The notes: generated by a model from the letters alone, not told the origin. A stretch of DNA of 64,000 nucleotides from Microbulbifer pacificus (GCF_033723955.1 NZ_CP137555.1:3898001-3962000), one strand, 5' to 3'; positions 28,319 to 37,591 are shown, counted from the stretch's first letter. Program-made: numbers and translations.

Positions 28319-29683
28319 ATGAAGCCATTGGCGGGAATGAAGCCCTTCGCGGTTATCGGCGCCGGCCCCATGGGGTTGTGTAGTGTACGCAATCTGGCCA
28401 AGCACGGAATCCCCTGTGTGGGTTTCGAAATCCACAGCGATGTGGGTGGCCTGTGGGATATCGATAGCCCCACCAGCACCATGTACGAATCCGCCCACCT
28501 GATTTCGTCCAAGCGCATGACCGAATTCGCGGAATTCCCCATGGGCGACGAGGTGGCGCTGTTCCCCAGTCATCGGGAAATGCGTGACTACTTCCGCGCC
28601 TATGCGGAGAAATTCGATCTGTACCGCCACTATGAATTTGAAACCGAAGTGCTCAATTGCGCGCGCATCGGCGAAGACTGGCACATTACCACCCGCCGCA
28701 ATGGCGAAGAGCAGACCCGTGTGTTCGGCGGCCTGCTGATCGCCAATGGCACCCTGCATCACCCCAACATGCCGCAGCTGCCCGGTGAATTCGCCGGCGA
28801 ACTGCTGCACTCCGCGGATTACCGCGATGCGGCCATGTTCGAGGGCAAGCGTGTGCTGCTGGTGGGCTGTGGCAACAGCGGTGCGGATATCGCAGTAGAC
28901 GCGGCGCACCGCGCCAACAGCGTGGATATCAGCCTGCGCCGGGGCTATTACTTCCTGCCCAAGTTTATCGGTGGCAAGGCCACCGACGCTGTGGGTGGCA
29001 AGATCAAGTTGCCGCGCTTTATCCAGCAGCGTATCAGCGCCGCACTGTCGAAATTCATGCTCGGCACGCCCGAGCAATACGGTCTGCCAAAGCCGGACTA
29101 CAAGATGTTCGAATCGCATCCGGTGATCAACTCCCTGATCCTGCACCATATCGGCCACGGCGATATCAAGGTGCGCAAGGACATCACTGCGGTGGACGGC
29201 CATAAGGTGACCTTCACCGACGGCAGCAGTGGTGAGTACGACCTGATCCTGATGGCCACCGGCTACAAGCTGCACTATCCGTTTATCGACCCCGCCCAGC
29301 TCAACTGGCAGGGCTTTGCCCCGCGCCTGTATCTCAATGTTTTCCATCCGGAGTACGACAACCTGTTCCTGATGGGGATGGTGGAGGCCGCGGGTCTCGG
29401 CTGGGAAGGGCGCAATCGCCAGGCGGAGATGGTGGCCCTGTATATCCGCCAGCTGGCGTCGGGTGCAGCCTCTGCGCAGAAGCTCAAGCAGGTGAAGCGC
29501 GCGCAGGCTGGTGAACGCGCCGATGGCGGTATGCAGTATCTGAAGCTGGAGCGCATGGCTTACTACGTGCACAAGGACACCTACCTGAAGGCACTGGCTG
29601 GTCACACCCGGGACTTGCTCGGCGACCACCAGGTTGAGGATACTGCACAGTTTTCAGCCAATCCGGCCGCAGCGACCCGCTGA
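28319..29683 (+). CDS. Flavin-containing monooxygenase
   Basis: A 454-residue FAD/NADPH monooxygenase. The N-terminal FAD site is GAGPMGL near residue 14, and the NADPH site is GCGNSGAD near 183. The family motif FxGxxxHSxxY is present as FAGELLHSADY. The class includes N-oxygenating FMOs and Baeyer-Villiger enzymes; the motif fits this broad group but does not fix the substrate. The start at 28319 has a GGGAG ribosome site; the longer frame to 28220 crosses the regulatory region. It is the first gene of a four-gene cassette with a transporter and two dehydrogenases. Confidence 0.9.
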   Translation: MKPLAGMKPFAVIGAGPMGLCSVRNLAKHGIPCVGFEIHSDVGGLWDIDSPTSTMYESAHLISSKRMTEFAEFPMGDEVALFPSHREMRDYFRAYAEKFDLYRHYEFETEVLNCARIGEDWHITTRRNGEEQTRVFGGLLIANGTLHHPNMPQLPGEFAGELLHSADYRDAAMFEGKRVLLVGCGNSGADIAVDAAHRANSVDISLRRGYYFLPKFIGGKATDAVGGKIKLPRFIQQRISAALSKFMLGTPEQYGLPKPDYKMFESHPVINSLILHHIGHGDIKVRKDITAVDGHKVTFTDGSSGEYDLILMATGYKLHYPFIDPAQLNWQGFAPRLYLNVFHPEYDNLFLMGMVEAAGLGWEGRNRQAEMVALYIRQLASGAASAQKLKQVKRAQAGERADGGMQYLKLERMAYYVHKDTYLKALAGHTRDLLGDHQVEDTAQFSANPAAATR

Positions 29684-29696
29684 GGTCGCCAGGACA

Positions 29697-30650
29697 ATGA
29701 ATAACTTGAATCCCGCTTTATCCGTTTCTATCGACAGTTTCCAGATGTCGCCGGCGGCCCTGATCGCCCTGAACGCCGTACTGGCCTTCATGATGTTTGG
29801 CGTATCGCTGGGGCTGCGCACGGCGGACTTCCGTCGTGTGCTGAGCCGCCCGGTGGCGCCGGTGACCGGGATGGTGGCGCAGTTCCTGCTGTTGCCGGCC
29901 ATTACCTGTTTCGGCACCTGGGCGCTGGACATCAGCCCCGGGCTGGCGCTCGGCATGATTCTGGTGGCCTGCTGCCCGGGCGGCACCTTCTCCAATGTAA
30001 TGACGTGGATCGGTCGCGCCAATGTTGCCACCTCGGTCAGTATGACGGCCATATCCAGTCTCGCCGCAGTGGTGCTTACACCGCTGAACTTCGCCCTCTA
30101 CGGCAGTCTCAACCCGCACACTCGCGAGGCCCTGCAGGCCATTCACCTGCCGGCGGAGAACATGGTGCTTATGGTGGTGCTGGTGCTGGCGTTGCCGATG
30201 GCGCTGGGCATGCTGGTGGGGGGGCGTTTCCCGCGCTTTGCCGAGCGCAGTGAGCGGCATTTCCGTACCGCATCGCTGTTCGTTTTTCTGCTTTTTGTGG
30301 TGATTTCCTTCAGCAAGCACTGGCAGACCGCGCTGCAGATTGCGGGCTCGGTACTGGTGCTGGTGATCGTGCACAACGCCATTGCCTTCCTGATTGGCGA
30401 TCTCGCCAGCCGCGGAGCGCGCCTGCCCCAGGGGGATCGGCGCGCGGTGACCATGGAAGTGGGGATTCAGAACTCGGGTCTGGCGCTCGCCATTCTGTTC
30501 ACTTTCTACCCGGGCTCCGGGGAAATGCTGGTGGTGGCGGGCTTCTGGGGTGTGTGGCACCTGGTGTCCGGGCTCAGTCTTGCCGGCTACTGGAACTACA
30601 GCAACCGGCGCATTGCGGGCGCGAACGCGCACGCCGCGGATTCGATTTGA
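29697..30650 (+). CDS. Bile acid:sodium symporter (BASS) family transporter
   Basis: A 317-residue membrane protein with about nine to ten predicted helices. Family features are LGMILVACCPGGTFSNVMTWIGRANVATSVSMTA and MEVGIQNSGLALAILF, the two crossover motif regions of the BASS fold. Members move bile acids, keto acids, pantoate or other organic anions with sodium. It lies 13 bases after the FMO gene with a CAGGA ribosome site, so the two are almost certainly cotranscribed. It may take up the substrate of the cassette. Confidence 0.88.
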   Translation: MNNLNPALSVSIDSFQMSPAALIALNAVLAFMMFGVSLGLRTADFRRVLSRPVAPVTGMVAQFLLLPAITCFGTWALDISPGLALGMILVACCPGGTFSNVMTWIGRANVATSVSMTAISSLAAVVLTPLNFALYGSLNPHTREALQAIHLPAENMVLMVVLVLALPMALGMLVGGRFPRFAERSERHFRTASLFVFLLFVVISFSKHWQTALQIAGSVLVLVIVHNAIAFLIGDLASRGARLPQGDRRAVTMEVGIQNSGLALAILFTFYPGSGEMLVVAGFWGVWHLVSGLSLAGYWNYSNRRIAGANAHAADSI

Positions 30651-30750
30651 ATTTTTAGCTGGCATCGGCCGCGGTGGCCGTCAGGCCAAACACTGTGATC
30701 CATGACAGCTTGGCCCATAACAACTCTGGCCATAACAAAAAGAGCAGAAC

Positions 30751-31755
30751 ATGAGTGATAAACGGGTACTGATTACCGGGGCGGCGGGCTATGTCGGCCG
30801 CCTGTTGGGGGAGGCGCTGGCGACGCGCATGGACGTGGTCGGTGTCGATATCGCACAGCGTGAGGCGGCGTTCCCCATCTTCCAGATGGATATTTGCGAT
30901 GCGGCGCTGGCGGAACTGATGCGTGCCGAGCGCATCACCCATGTGGTGCATCTGGCTTCGGTAATGGCCTCCGGTCGCGATCGCGCGCGTGAGTACCGTA
31001 TCGATGTGGACGGCACGCGCAATGTACTGGACGCCTGTATCGCCGCCGGCGTGGGGCACCTGACTCTGACCAGCAGTGGCGCGGCCTACGGTTACCATGC
31101 AGACAACCCCGCATGGCTCACGGAGGATCTCCCTCTGCGCGGCAACCCGGAATTTGCCTACTCGGACCACAAGCGTCTGGTGGAGGAAATGCTGGCGGAT
31201 TACCGCCAGAAGCATCCGCAGTTGCGTCAGTTGATCTTCCGTCCGTGCTCGATTATCGGCGCCACCACCAACAGCAAGATCAGCGACCTGTTTACCGGCA
31301 GCAGTATTCTCGATCCCGGGGGCCACAACTCACCGTTTGTGTTTATCTGGGATGAGGATGTCGTCGGCGCCATCGAACACGGGGTTGTCGAAGATGCCAG
31401 CGGCATTTACAACCTGGCCGGCGATGGCGCGCTGACGCCTGCGGAAATCGCGCGCCTGCTGCACAAACCCCTGCGCCGTCCGCCGGTGTGGCTGGTGAAA
31501 ATGTTGCTGGGTATCAGCTACGGACTGCGCCTCGGCAATGTGCAGCCGGCACAGGTGATGTTTCTGCAATACCGTCCGGTATTGCTGAATACCCGCCTGA
31601 AGAGCGAGCTGGGCTATCGCCCGCGCAAAACCTCCGCGGAAGCCTTTGCCTATTTCGCAAAAAACGTGCTCGATGTCGATATCGACGCGGGCAGCGCGCG
31701 GGTCACCCATGCCGATCCAATAGTCAAAGAGGTGGCGGGAGGCCAGACCGTATGA
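30751..31755 (+). CDS. NAD(P)-dependent epimerase/dehydratase (extended SDR)
   Basis: A 334-residue extended short-chain dehydrogenase. The N-terminal nucleotide-binding motif is TGAAGYVG, and the acidic residue after strand 2 (VGVDIA) suggests NAD. The catalytic Ser region is LTSSGAAYG, and the Tyr-Lys pair is YSDHK. The C-terminal half is unlike sugar epimerases in detail and could fit a 3-beta-hydroxysteroid-dehydrogenase-like or other alcohol dehydrogenase. It is third in the FMO cassette, 100 bases after the transporter, and overlaps the next gene by four bases. Confidence 0.85.
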   Translation: MSDKRVLITGAAGYVGRLLGEALATRMDVVGVDIAQREAAFPIFQMDICDAALAELMRAERITHVVHLASVMASGRDRAREYRIDVDGTRNVLDACIAAGVGHLTLTSSGAAYGYHADNPAWLTEDLPLRGNPEFAYSDHKRLVEEMLADYRQKHPQLRQLIFRPCSIIGATTNSKISDLFTGSSILDPGGHNSPFVFIWDEDVVGAIEHGVVEDASGIYNLAGDGALTPAEIARLLHKPLRRPPVWLVKMLLGISYGLRLGNVQPAQVMFLQYRPVLLNTRLKSELGYRPRKTSAEAFAYFAKNVLDVDIDAGSARVTHADPIVKEVAGGQTV

Positions 31756-32618
31756 GCGCTCCCCTGATCACCCCGCAGAACCAGGAAAAGATTTTTGTGG
31801 TTACCGGTGCTGCCGGAGGGCTCGGTTGGGCACTGGTATGCGCGCTTGCAACAGCCTTCATCGCCCAGGGGCCTGTGCGCTTCGCACTGGTAGATATGGA
31901 TGTGGAGGCCTTGGCCGCGCGTGCGCGGGAGCTGGATGCGCGGGGTATCGACGCAGATGTGTTCGTCGCAGACCTGTCCTCGGAAAGTGCGGTGGCTGAA
32001 CTGTGCGCGCGTCTGCGCAACCTCTACGGGAGTGTCGACCTGCTGGTGAACAACGCCGGCATCACCCACCGCAGCCTCTCCACCCAGACCAGTAACGCGG
32101 TCATCCGTCGGGTGATGGCGGTGGACTATCACGCGCCGGTGGAGCTGGCGCAGGGGCTGATGGGTGAACTGCGTGCGGCTTCCGGCTGCGTCATCAACAT
32201 CAGCTCCATGGCGGGCTGGATGCCGGTACTGGGGCGCGCGGGATACTGCGCCGCCAAAAGTGCACTGCACCAGTACTTCGAGACCTTCCGCGAGGAAGTG
32301 CGCGACGAAGGTGTGCGCGTCCTCATGGTCTACCCGAGCTTCGTCGCCACCAATATCGACGCCAACGCCCTCGCCGGCGACGGTGGCCGTGCCAAGCACG
32401 CCCAGAGCACCATCGGCCAGGTGCGCAGTGCCGACTGGATGGCGGGCGAGATCGTGCGCGCGTTGATGGCGGGCAAGGAGCGCCTGTTCCCGCGCGACAA
32501 ATCCCTGCTGGGAGCCTACCTGTACAAGCTCGCGCCGAAACTGTTCCTGCGCCAGATGGTGAAAAACTTCCGCGTAGAACTGGAAGTAGGGCGGGCAGCA
32601 CAGGTCGCTGACCGCTGA
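31752..32618 (+). CDS. Short-chain dehydrogenase/reductase
   Basis: A 288-residue classical SDR. The nucleotide-binding motif TGAAGGLG, the NNAG motif, the catalytic Ser in INISSMAGW and the Tyr-Lys pair in YCAAK are all present. The C-terminus carries a basic, hydrophobic tail (YKLAPKLFLRQMVKNFRVEL), often seen in membrane-associated SDRs acting on lipids or steroids. The ATG overlaps the stop of the previous gene (ATGA), so translation is coupled. It is last in the cassette; the next gene is convergent 22 bases away. Confidence 0.87.
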   Translation: MSAPLITPQNQEKIFVVTGAAGGLGWALVCALATAFIAQGPVRFALVDMDVEALAARARELDARGIDADVFVADLSSESAVAELCARLRNLYGSVDLLVNNAGITHRSLSTQTSNAVIRRVMAVDYHAPVELAQGLMGELRAASGCVINISSMAGWMPVLGRAGYCAAKSALHQYFETFREEVRDEGVRVLMVYPSFVATNIDANALAGDGGRAKHAQSTIGQVRSADWMAGEIVRALMAGKERLFPRDKSLLGAYLYKLAPKLFLRQMVKNFRVELEVGRAAQVADR

Positions 32619-32640
32619 ATGTGAGTATGTTCCTGTGCCG

Positions 32641-33231
32641 TCAGCGGATCATGGTGATTACGCTGGCGGCGAGCAGCAGGCCCATGGTGATATTGAAGAT
32701 CCTCAGGTAACGGGGTTCTTTCAACAGTTGTTTCAGGCCCACACCAAACATCAACCAGACCACGATACAGGGGCCGCCGATCAGGATGAACGCCAGCGCA
32801 ATGCGCCCGGCCTCCATCAGCATGCCACCGTTCGGTGTGGTAAACGCCGCAAGCGCGCCCACTGCCATAATCCAGCCCTTGGGGTTCACCCACTGAAACG
32901 CCACCGCCTGTAAAAAGGTGAACGGCTTCTTCCCTTCCGCAGAGCCCACCTCGCGTGTATTGGCAATGACCCATGCCAGATAAAGCAGGTAGGCGATACC
33001 AACCCAGCGAACCACCTCGTGCAATATCGGGTACTGGCTGAACACCGCGCCGAGACCAAGGCCGATGGCAATGATCATGAGCGGGAAACCGACGCAGATC
33101 CCGAGGAAGTGCGGCATTGAGCGGCCGACCCCGAAGTTGAGGCCGGACGACATGATCATCAGGTTGTTCGGCCCGGGTGTGATACTGGTGGAAAACACAA
33201 ACAGGGCGATCGGCAGCAGCGCTTCGAGCAA
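32641..33231 (-). CDS. LysE-family translocator
   Basis: A 196-residue membrane exporter of the LysE/RhtB type with six predicted helices. The family motif near the N-terminus is present (SITPGPNNLMIMSSGLNFGVGRSMPHFLGICVGF), and a FQWVNPKGWIMAVGA stretch lies in the middle. Members export amino acids. The start is probably TTG at 33231, with GAGG six bases upstream; no ATG gives a family-like N-terminus, and the open frame to 33468 adds an unrelated leader. It is a single gene. Confidence 0.82.
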   Translation of the reverse strand: MLEALLPIALFVFSTSITPGPNNLMIMSSGLNFGVGRSMPHFLGICVGFPLMIIAIGLGLGAVFSQYPILHEVVRWVGIAYLLYLAWVIANTREVGSAEGKKPFTFLQAVAFQWVNPKGWIMAVGALAAFTTPNGGMLMEAGRIALAFILIGGPCIVVWLMFGVGLKQLLKEPRYLRIFNITMGLLLAASVITMIR

Positions 33232-33383
33232 GGTAGGCCTCGTGGGAAAGTCGAGTGGTAACGGGTGATGCAGATTGAGATTGCACGGATATACGCGCTG
33301 ATTATCCGCGTTGCCGAAATCGCGGTAAACCGGCGCCACAGGTGCCGTGCTAGAATTCTGCAAATTTTCTGCGGTTGCTCGCC

Positions 33384-34169
33384 ATGTCAATGATCGACAG
33401 TCACTGTCATTTCGACTTCGATGCCTTCGCCGCCGATCGCCAACAGGTGTGGCAGCGCTGTATCGCAAACGATATTCAGTCCTTGATCATTCCCGGTATC
33501 AGTATTCCCCAATGGCGCCAGCTGTTTGCGCTGGTAAACACCCAGCCCGGCTGGTACGGCGCGGTGGGGGTTCACCCCTGGTGGATTGAGGAACTCGCCA
33601 TTGAACCCGCGCAGCTGCGGCGCGCGGTGGAAGAGCGTGTCGCCCGCGAGCGGGCCGGCGCCAACCGCTGTGTCGCGGTGGGCGAATGCGGTCTGGATGC
33701 CAATATCTATACACCCATGGAAGTGCAGCTCGCGGTGTTCTCGGCGCAGCTGTGCGCAGCGCAAAACCTGGAATTGCCGGTGATCGTGCACTGCGTGCGT
33801 GCGCACAGTGAAGTTATCCGCGTGCTGAAACAAATGCGCCCGCAAAAAGGAGGCGTGATCCACGCCTTCAGCGGTAGCCGCGAAATTGCCGAGGAGTATC
33901 GCCGACTGGGGTTTATGCTCGGGGTCGGCGGCACCATCACTTATCCGCGCGCCAGTAAAACCCGCGATACGCTGGCCTCGGTACCGCTGGAATCCCTGCT
34001 GCTTGAATCCGACGCTCCGGATATGCCGCACGCCGGTCACCAGGGCGAGCGCAACAGTCCGGAATATCTGCCAGCGGTGGCGGAAACCCTTGCGACGTTG
34101 CGTGGGATTGACGTGCAGCAAGTCATCGCGCAAACCGAAAAAAATACCCGTGCACTGTTCAATCTGTGA
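33384..34169 (+). CDS. TatD-family metal-dependent hydrolase
   Basis: A 261-residue TIM-barrel nuclease or hydrolase. Metal ligands are visible in IDSHCHFD, VAVGECGLD, VIVHCVRAH, VIHAFSG and LLESDAPDM. The family includes TatD, YcfH and YjjV; the overall look is nearest to YjjV. TatD proteins have 3'-5' exonuclease or D-aminoacyl-tRNA deacylase roles. The start at 33384 was chosen because the His-x-His motif sits close to the N-terminus; a TTG at 33375 is possible. It ends next to the csdAE fusion gene, with only 24 bases between stop and start. Confidence 0.9.
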   Translation: MSMIDSHCHFDFDAFAADRQQVWQRCIANDIQSLIIPGISIPQWRQLFALVNTQPGWYGAVGVHPWWIEELAIEPAQLRRAVEERVARERAGANRCVAVGECGLDANIYTPMEVQLAVFSAQLCAAQNLELPVIVHCVRAHSEVIRVLKQMRPQKGGVIHAFSGSREIAEEYRRLGFMLGVGGTITYPRASKTRDTLASVPLESLLLESDAPDMPHAGHQGERNSPEYLPAVAETLATLRGIDVQQVIAQTEKNTRALFNL

Positions 34170-34193
34170 ATGCCCAGTGGTGAATACCTGGTT

Positions 34194-35861
34194 ATGAGTT
34201 TTTCCGTCGAGCAATTCAAACAACAGTTTCCGCTGTTTGCCCAGAGCGAGAACCGCGAGCTGGTGTATCTGGATAACGCCGCCACCACACAAAAGCCCGA
34301 GTGCGTGATCGATGCCATCGCCGATTTTTATCGCCACAGCAACGCCAACACCCACAGGTCCAGCCACCGCCTGGCCCGTCGCGCCACCGACATGGTGGAG
34401 CAAGTGCGCGCACGCGCCGCTGTATTTCTCGGCACTGCCAGCCCGAAAGAGGTTGTATTTACCCGCGGTGCGACCGAGGGGCTGAACCTGCTGGCCTACA
34501 GCCTGTGCTCGCAATTGCAGCCTGGTGATCAGGTTGTCTTAACTACGGCAGAGCACCACGCCAATCTGGTGCCCTGGCAGATGATGGCAGAGCGCTACCA
34601 GCTTGAGCTGCGCTATGTACCGGATACTCGGGGAGTGCCGCAATTTGATCGCCTGACGGAAGTGATCACGGCGCGCACCAGAATTGTGTCGACCACCGCA
34701 GGCTCCAATGCACTCGGTTTTCGCTCGGACCTGAAGGCTGTGCGCGCCGCGCTCGCGGATAAAAATATTCACTGGATCGTGGATGGCGCCCAGCTGGCGG
34801 CACACGAACGCGTGGGTGTACAGGATATCGGCTGCGATTTTTTTGTGTGCTCTGCACACAAATTTTACGGCCCGACCGGCGTCGGGTTGCTGTACGGTCG
34901 CGAACGCCTGTTGCGAGCCATGCCTCCGTGGCAGGGTGGTGGCGAGATGATTGCCGATGTCGACCTCTACTCGAGCCACTTCGCGGATCTCCCGCATAAA
35001 TTTGAAGCCGGCACCTCGTCGCTCGCGGCCATTGCCGGGCTCGGTGCCTGCCTGGAATTTCTCGGGCAGCAGGATAGGGCGGGCATGGCGCGGCATGAGC
35101 AGCAGCTGCTGCATTATTTGCACGATCGTTTGGAGCAGATTCCGGAGCTGAACCTGCTGAGTGCGGCGGAAAACAACCTTGGCATCGTCGCTTTCACCCA
35201 TCCCCGCTGTGCGGCGATAGACCTGATGCAGTGGCTGGATGCGCGCGATATCGCGGTGCGCGTAGGCCACCACTGCGCCCAGCCATTGGTGCGCGCGAGT
35301 GGCCACAGTGCCACGTTGCGCGCGTCGGTGGCCGCCTACAATACCCGCCTGGATGTGGAGAAATTTGTCGCCGCAGTAGCGGATTTTTTTGCGCACCTGG
35401 ACGATGACGTGGAAGCGCAGAGTGGCGTACACACCAGTGTCGAGGGTGCGGATTGGCAGGCCGATGACCTGGGCGCACTGGATATCGAAGCACTGCGCGC
35501 GCAGCGCAATTGGCAGGACCGCTATCGCACCCTGATGGGGTGGGCCAAGTCGGTGTCCCGCAAGGATTCGATCCGTCGCGACGATAATCTGGTGCGCGGT
35601 TGCGAGTCCAGTGCCTGGCTGGTGCACCGTTGTGAAAATGGCCTGCACCGCTTTGCGCTCGACAGTGACAGTCGCATCGTCAAGGGGCTGGGCGCGCTGC
35701 TGCTGCTGCGCTTGGATGGGCAGAAAAGTGGTGCGGTGCTGCGTGCGGATCTGGAATCCCTGTTTGCAGAATTGGGACTGGAGCAACAATTGAGTGAGTC
35801 CCGGGCCAACGGTTTCCGAGCGTTGTTGGAGCGAGCCTTTTTATTAATGCAGCAGCACTGA
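34194..35861 (+). CDS. Cysteine desulfurase CsdA fused to sulfur acceptor CsdE
   Basis: A 555-residue two-domain protein. Residues 1-400 form a class V PLP desulfurase: PLP-binding Lys223 is in SAHKFYGPTG, and active Cys361 is in VGHHCAQP, followed by TLRAS. This matches E. coli CsdA, whose active Cys358 lies in GQHCAQP, and not SufS, whose Cys lies in CRAS. Residues of about 435-555 match the SufE/CsdE fold (WQDRYRTLM...VRGCESSAWLV...SRIVKGLGALLL), with acceptor Cys470 in GCES. In E. coli these are separate proteins: CsdA passes sulfur to CsdE, which works with CsdL/TcdA. Here tcdA lies about 0.8 kb away. The start at 34194 matches CsdA; an in-frame ATG at 34170 adds eight residues. Confidence 0.93.
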   Translation: MSFSVEQFKQQFPLFAQSENRELVYLDNAATTQKPECVIDAIADFYRHSNANTHRSSHRLARRATDMVEQVRARAAVFLGTASPKEVVFTRGATEGLNLLAYSLCSQLQPGDQVVLTTAEHHANLVPWQMMAERYQLELRYVPDTRGVPQFDRLTEVITARTRIVSTTAGSNALGFRSDLKAVRAALADKNIHWIVDGAQLAAHERVGVQDIGCDFFVCSAHKFYGPTGVGLLYGRERLLRAMPPWQGGGEMIADVDLYSSHFADLPHKFEAGTSSLAAIAGLGACLEFLGQQDRAGMARHEQQLLHYLHDRLEQIPELNLLSAAENNLGIVAFTHPRCAAIDLMQWLDARDIAVRVGHHCAQPLVRASGHSATLRASVAAYNTRLDVEKFVAAVADFFAHLDDDVEAQSGVHTSVEGADWQADDLGALDIEALRAQRNWQDRYRTLMGWAKSVSRKDSIRRDDNLVRGCESSAWLVHRCENGLHRFALDSDSRIVKGLGALLLLRLDGQKSGAVLRADLESLFAELGLEQQLSESRANGFRALLERAFLLMQQH

Positions 35862-35923
35862 TGGCTCCGCGTGCCGATTGATTTTTAGGGCGCGCGTTTT
35901 TCGGGGATTTGCCGGCGATCCCC

Positions 35924-36640
35924 TCAGTGAATTCTCAGCGCTTGCAGCCAATGGATTATGGTGGCGGCCAGTGCCTGCGGTTGTTCCATCGGAATCATGT
36001 GGCCACTGTCATCGATAATTTCTAGCGACGCGTTCGGGATCGCATCCACCAGTTCCTGCGCCTCTTCGAGAGAGCGCAGCGCATCGTCGGTACTCGCCAC
36101 CACCAGCGTCGGGCAGCGTATCGCCTGCGCCGGCACGCCGGATCTGTCCAGTGCGGACTGCATTGCCAGGGCGTGGTACCCCAAGCTGTTTCCCATAGCC
36201 TTGATCCGGGCGATCAGGTCGGTATCCGCGGCGCGGCGGGGGTGCAGTGAGTTCGCGATGGTGCTGTTGCTCAACCCTTTGAATCTGGCTGCGGAAAGTG
36301 CGTTTACTGCCTGTTGCTTCAGTTTTATTTGCTGGGCCGTGTCCTCGCGCAGGGAGCTGGCGACGATCGCCAGTGCTTCCACCCTTTCCGGGTAGTCCGC
36401 CGCCAGTTGCCTGGCCACGTATCCGCCCAGCGAGAAACCGATCATCAGGAAGCGCTGCGGTGAGCGCTCGGCGATATGCCGCGCGATCCCAGCTATGCTT
36501 TGTGCCCCGGTCAGCGTACCGGTATACACCGCCCAGTCTTTGGGAAGCAGGCTTCTGAACTCGTCCCACAAAGTCTCGTCCAGCATAAAACCGGGTATCA
36601 GCACTACCGAGCAGGGTCGACTGCGCACATCGAATTCCAT
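35924..36640 (-). CDS. Alpha/beta hydrolase
   Basis: A 238-residue cytoplasmic alpha/beta hydrolase. The nucleophile elbow is GFSLGG (Ser near residue 70), the likely acid lies in VVASTDDALRS, and the His in DSGHMIPMEQP. The oxyanion region is LIPGFMLDETLWD. The substrate is not identifiable; esterases, MenH-like and BioH-like enzymes share this layout. It lies four bases after tcdA on the same strand, so the two are cotranscribed. Confidence 0.85.
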   Translation of the reverse strand: MEFDVRSRPCSVVLIPGFMLDETLWDEFRSLLPKDWAVYTGTLTGAQSIAGIARHIAERSPQRFLMIGFSLGGYVARQLAADYPERVEALAIVASSLREDTAQQIKLKQQAVNALSAARFKGLSNSTIANSLHPRRAADTDLIARIKAMGNSLGYHALAMQSALDRSGVPAQAIRCPTLVVASTDDALRSLEEAQELVDAIPNASLEIIDDSGHMIPMEQPQALAATIIHWLQALRIH

Positions 36641-36644
36641 TCGA

Positions 36645-37451
36645 TCAATTTTTCCCGCGCTGTTTCAGAATTCGCTCTATCGCTTTGCTCGCCGCCACGA
36701 AACCGAAAGTACCGGTAACCATGGTGGCAGCGCCGAAACCACCACTGCAGTCCAGTTTGACGCCGTTCTGCATACCGCTTTTTTGCTGGCAGACCTGGCC
36801 GTCCGGCTGCGGGTACACCATGGGTTCGGTGGAGTAGATCGCATCGACACCGAACTGACGTTTGCTGGACTTCTGGAAATTGTGGAAGCGATACAAGTGT
36901 TGTCGCACTTTCGCCAGCATCGGGTCGCTCACCGTGCGCCCTAGATCGGTGCAGTCGATCGCGGCGGGGTTGGTTTTACCTCCGGCGGAGCCCACGGTAA
37001 TCAGGCGGATTTTTCTCGCCTTGCAGTAAGCGATCAGAGACGCCTTGACCCGTGCGTTATCAAACGCATCCACCACCAGATCAATGGGGGTATTTTCCGG
37101 GTTGAGCAGCTCGGCAAAATTGTCGCTGGCGATAAAGTCTTCGTGGGTGTGGACTTCAATTTCCGGGTTGATCGCCCGCAGCCGCTCTGCCATCACCTCA
37201 ACCTTGATCTCACCCACGGTGTCCACCAGGGCATGAATCTGGCGATTGGTGTTGGTGATACAGATATCGTCCAGGTCGATCAGGGTGATTTTACCGATGC
37301 CGCTGCGCGCCAGCGCTTCCGCGGTCCAGCTGCCGACCCCACCGATACCGATAACCACCACATGGGCTGTGTGCAGCGCCTCGAGTGCGGTTGTGCCGTA
37401 GAGTCGGGCGATGCCGCCAAACCGTTGCAGGTAGGAGTCACTGAGAGACAT
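36645..37451 (-). CDS. tcdA: tRNA threonylcarbamoyladenosine dehydratase TcdA (CsdL)
   Basis: A 268-residue E1-like enzyme that cyclises t6A37 to ct6A in tRNAs using ATP. The nucleotide motif GIGGVGS lies at residues 35-41, with the downstream DLDDICITNTNRQ region, the DAFDNARVKA adenylation stretch, and the C-terminal SGGFGAATMVTGTFGF membrane-like segment typical of the family. In E. coli the gene (csdL) is in the csdA-csdE-csdL cluster, and sulfur transfer from CsdA-CsdE to TcdA has been shown. The CsdA-CsdE fusion gene is convergent and only a hydrolase gene away. Confidence 0.94.
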   Translation of the reverse strand: MSLSDSYLQRFGGIARLYGTTALEALHTAHVVVIGIGGVGSWTAEALARSGIGKITLIDLDDICITNTNRQIHALVDTVGEIKVEVMAERLRAINPEIEVHTHEDFIASDNFAELLNPENTPIDLVVDAFDNARVKASLIAYCKARKIRLITVGSAGGKTNPAAIDCTDLGRTVSDPMLAKVRQHLYRFHNFQKSSKRQFGVDAIYSTEPMVYPQPDGQVCQQKSGMQNGVKLDCSGGFGAATMVTGTFGFVAASKAIERILKQRGKN

Positions 37452-37568
37452 GGGTTTATCCGGACTGTTTTACGGGAGATTTCACTGGAGAGCGGTACGT
37501 GTAGATTTCGCCGATGGATGCGCGCTAATTCTACGTTCGCTTGGACATGGTGCGTGGGAGAGTAAGGT

Positions 37569-37591
37569 GCGGGGCGCAGAGTGCGCCCCGC
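37569..37591 (-). terminator. Hairpin between tcdA and the FKBP gene
   Basis: A perfect 10-base GC stem (GCGGGGCGCA / TGCGCCCCGC) with a three-base loop lies 18 bases after the stop of the FKBP gene on the minus strand. No T-run follows, so it may be a stabilising hairpin or a Rho-assisted end. Confidence 0.5.
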
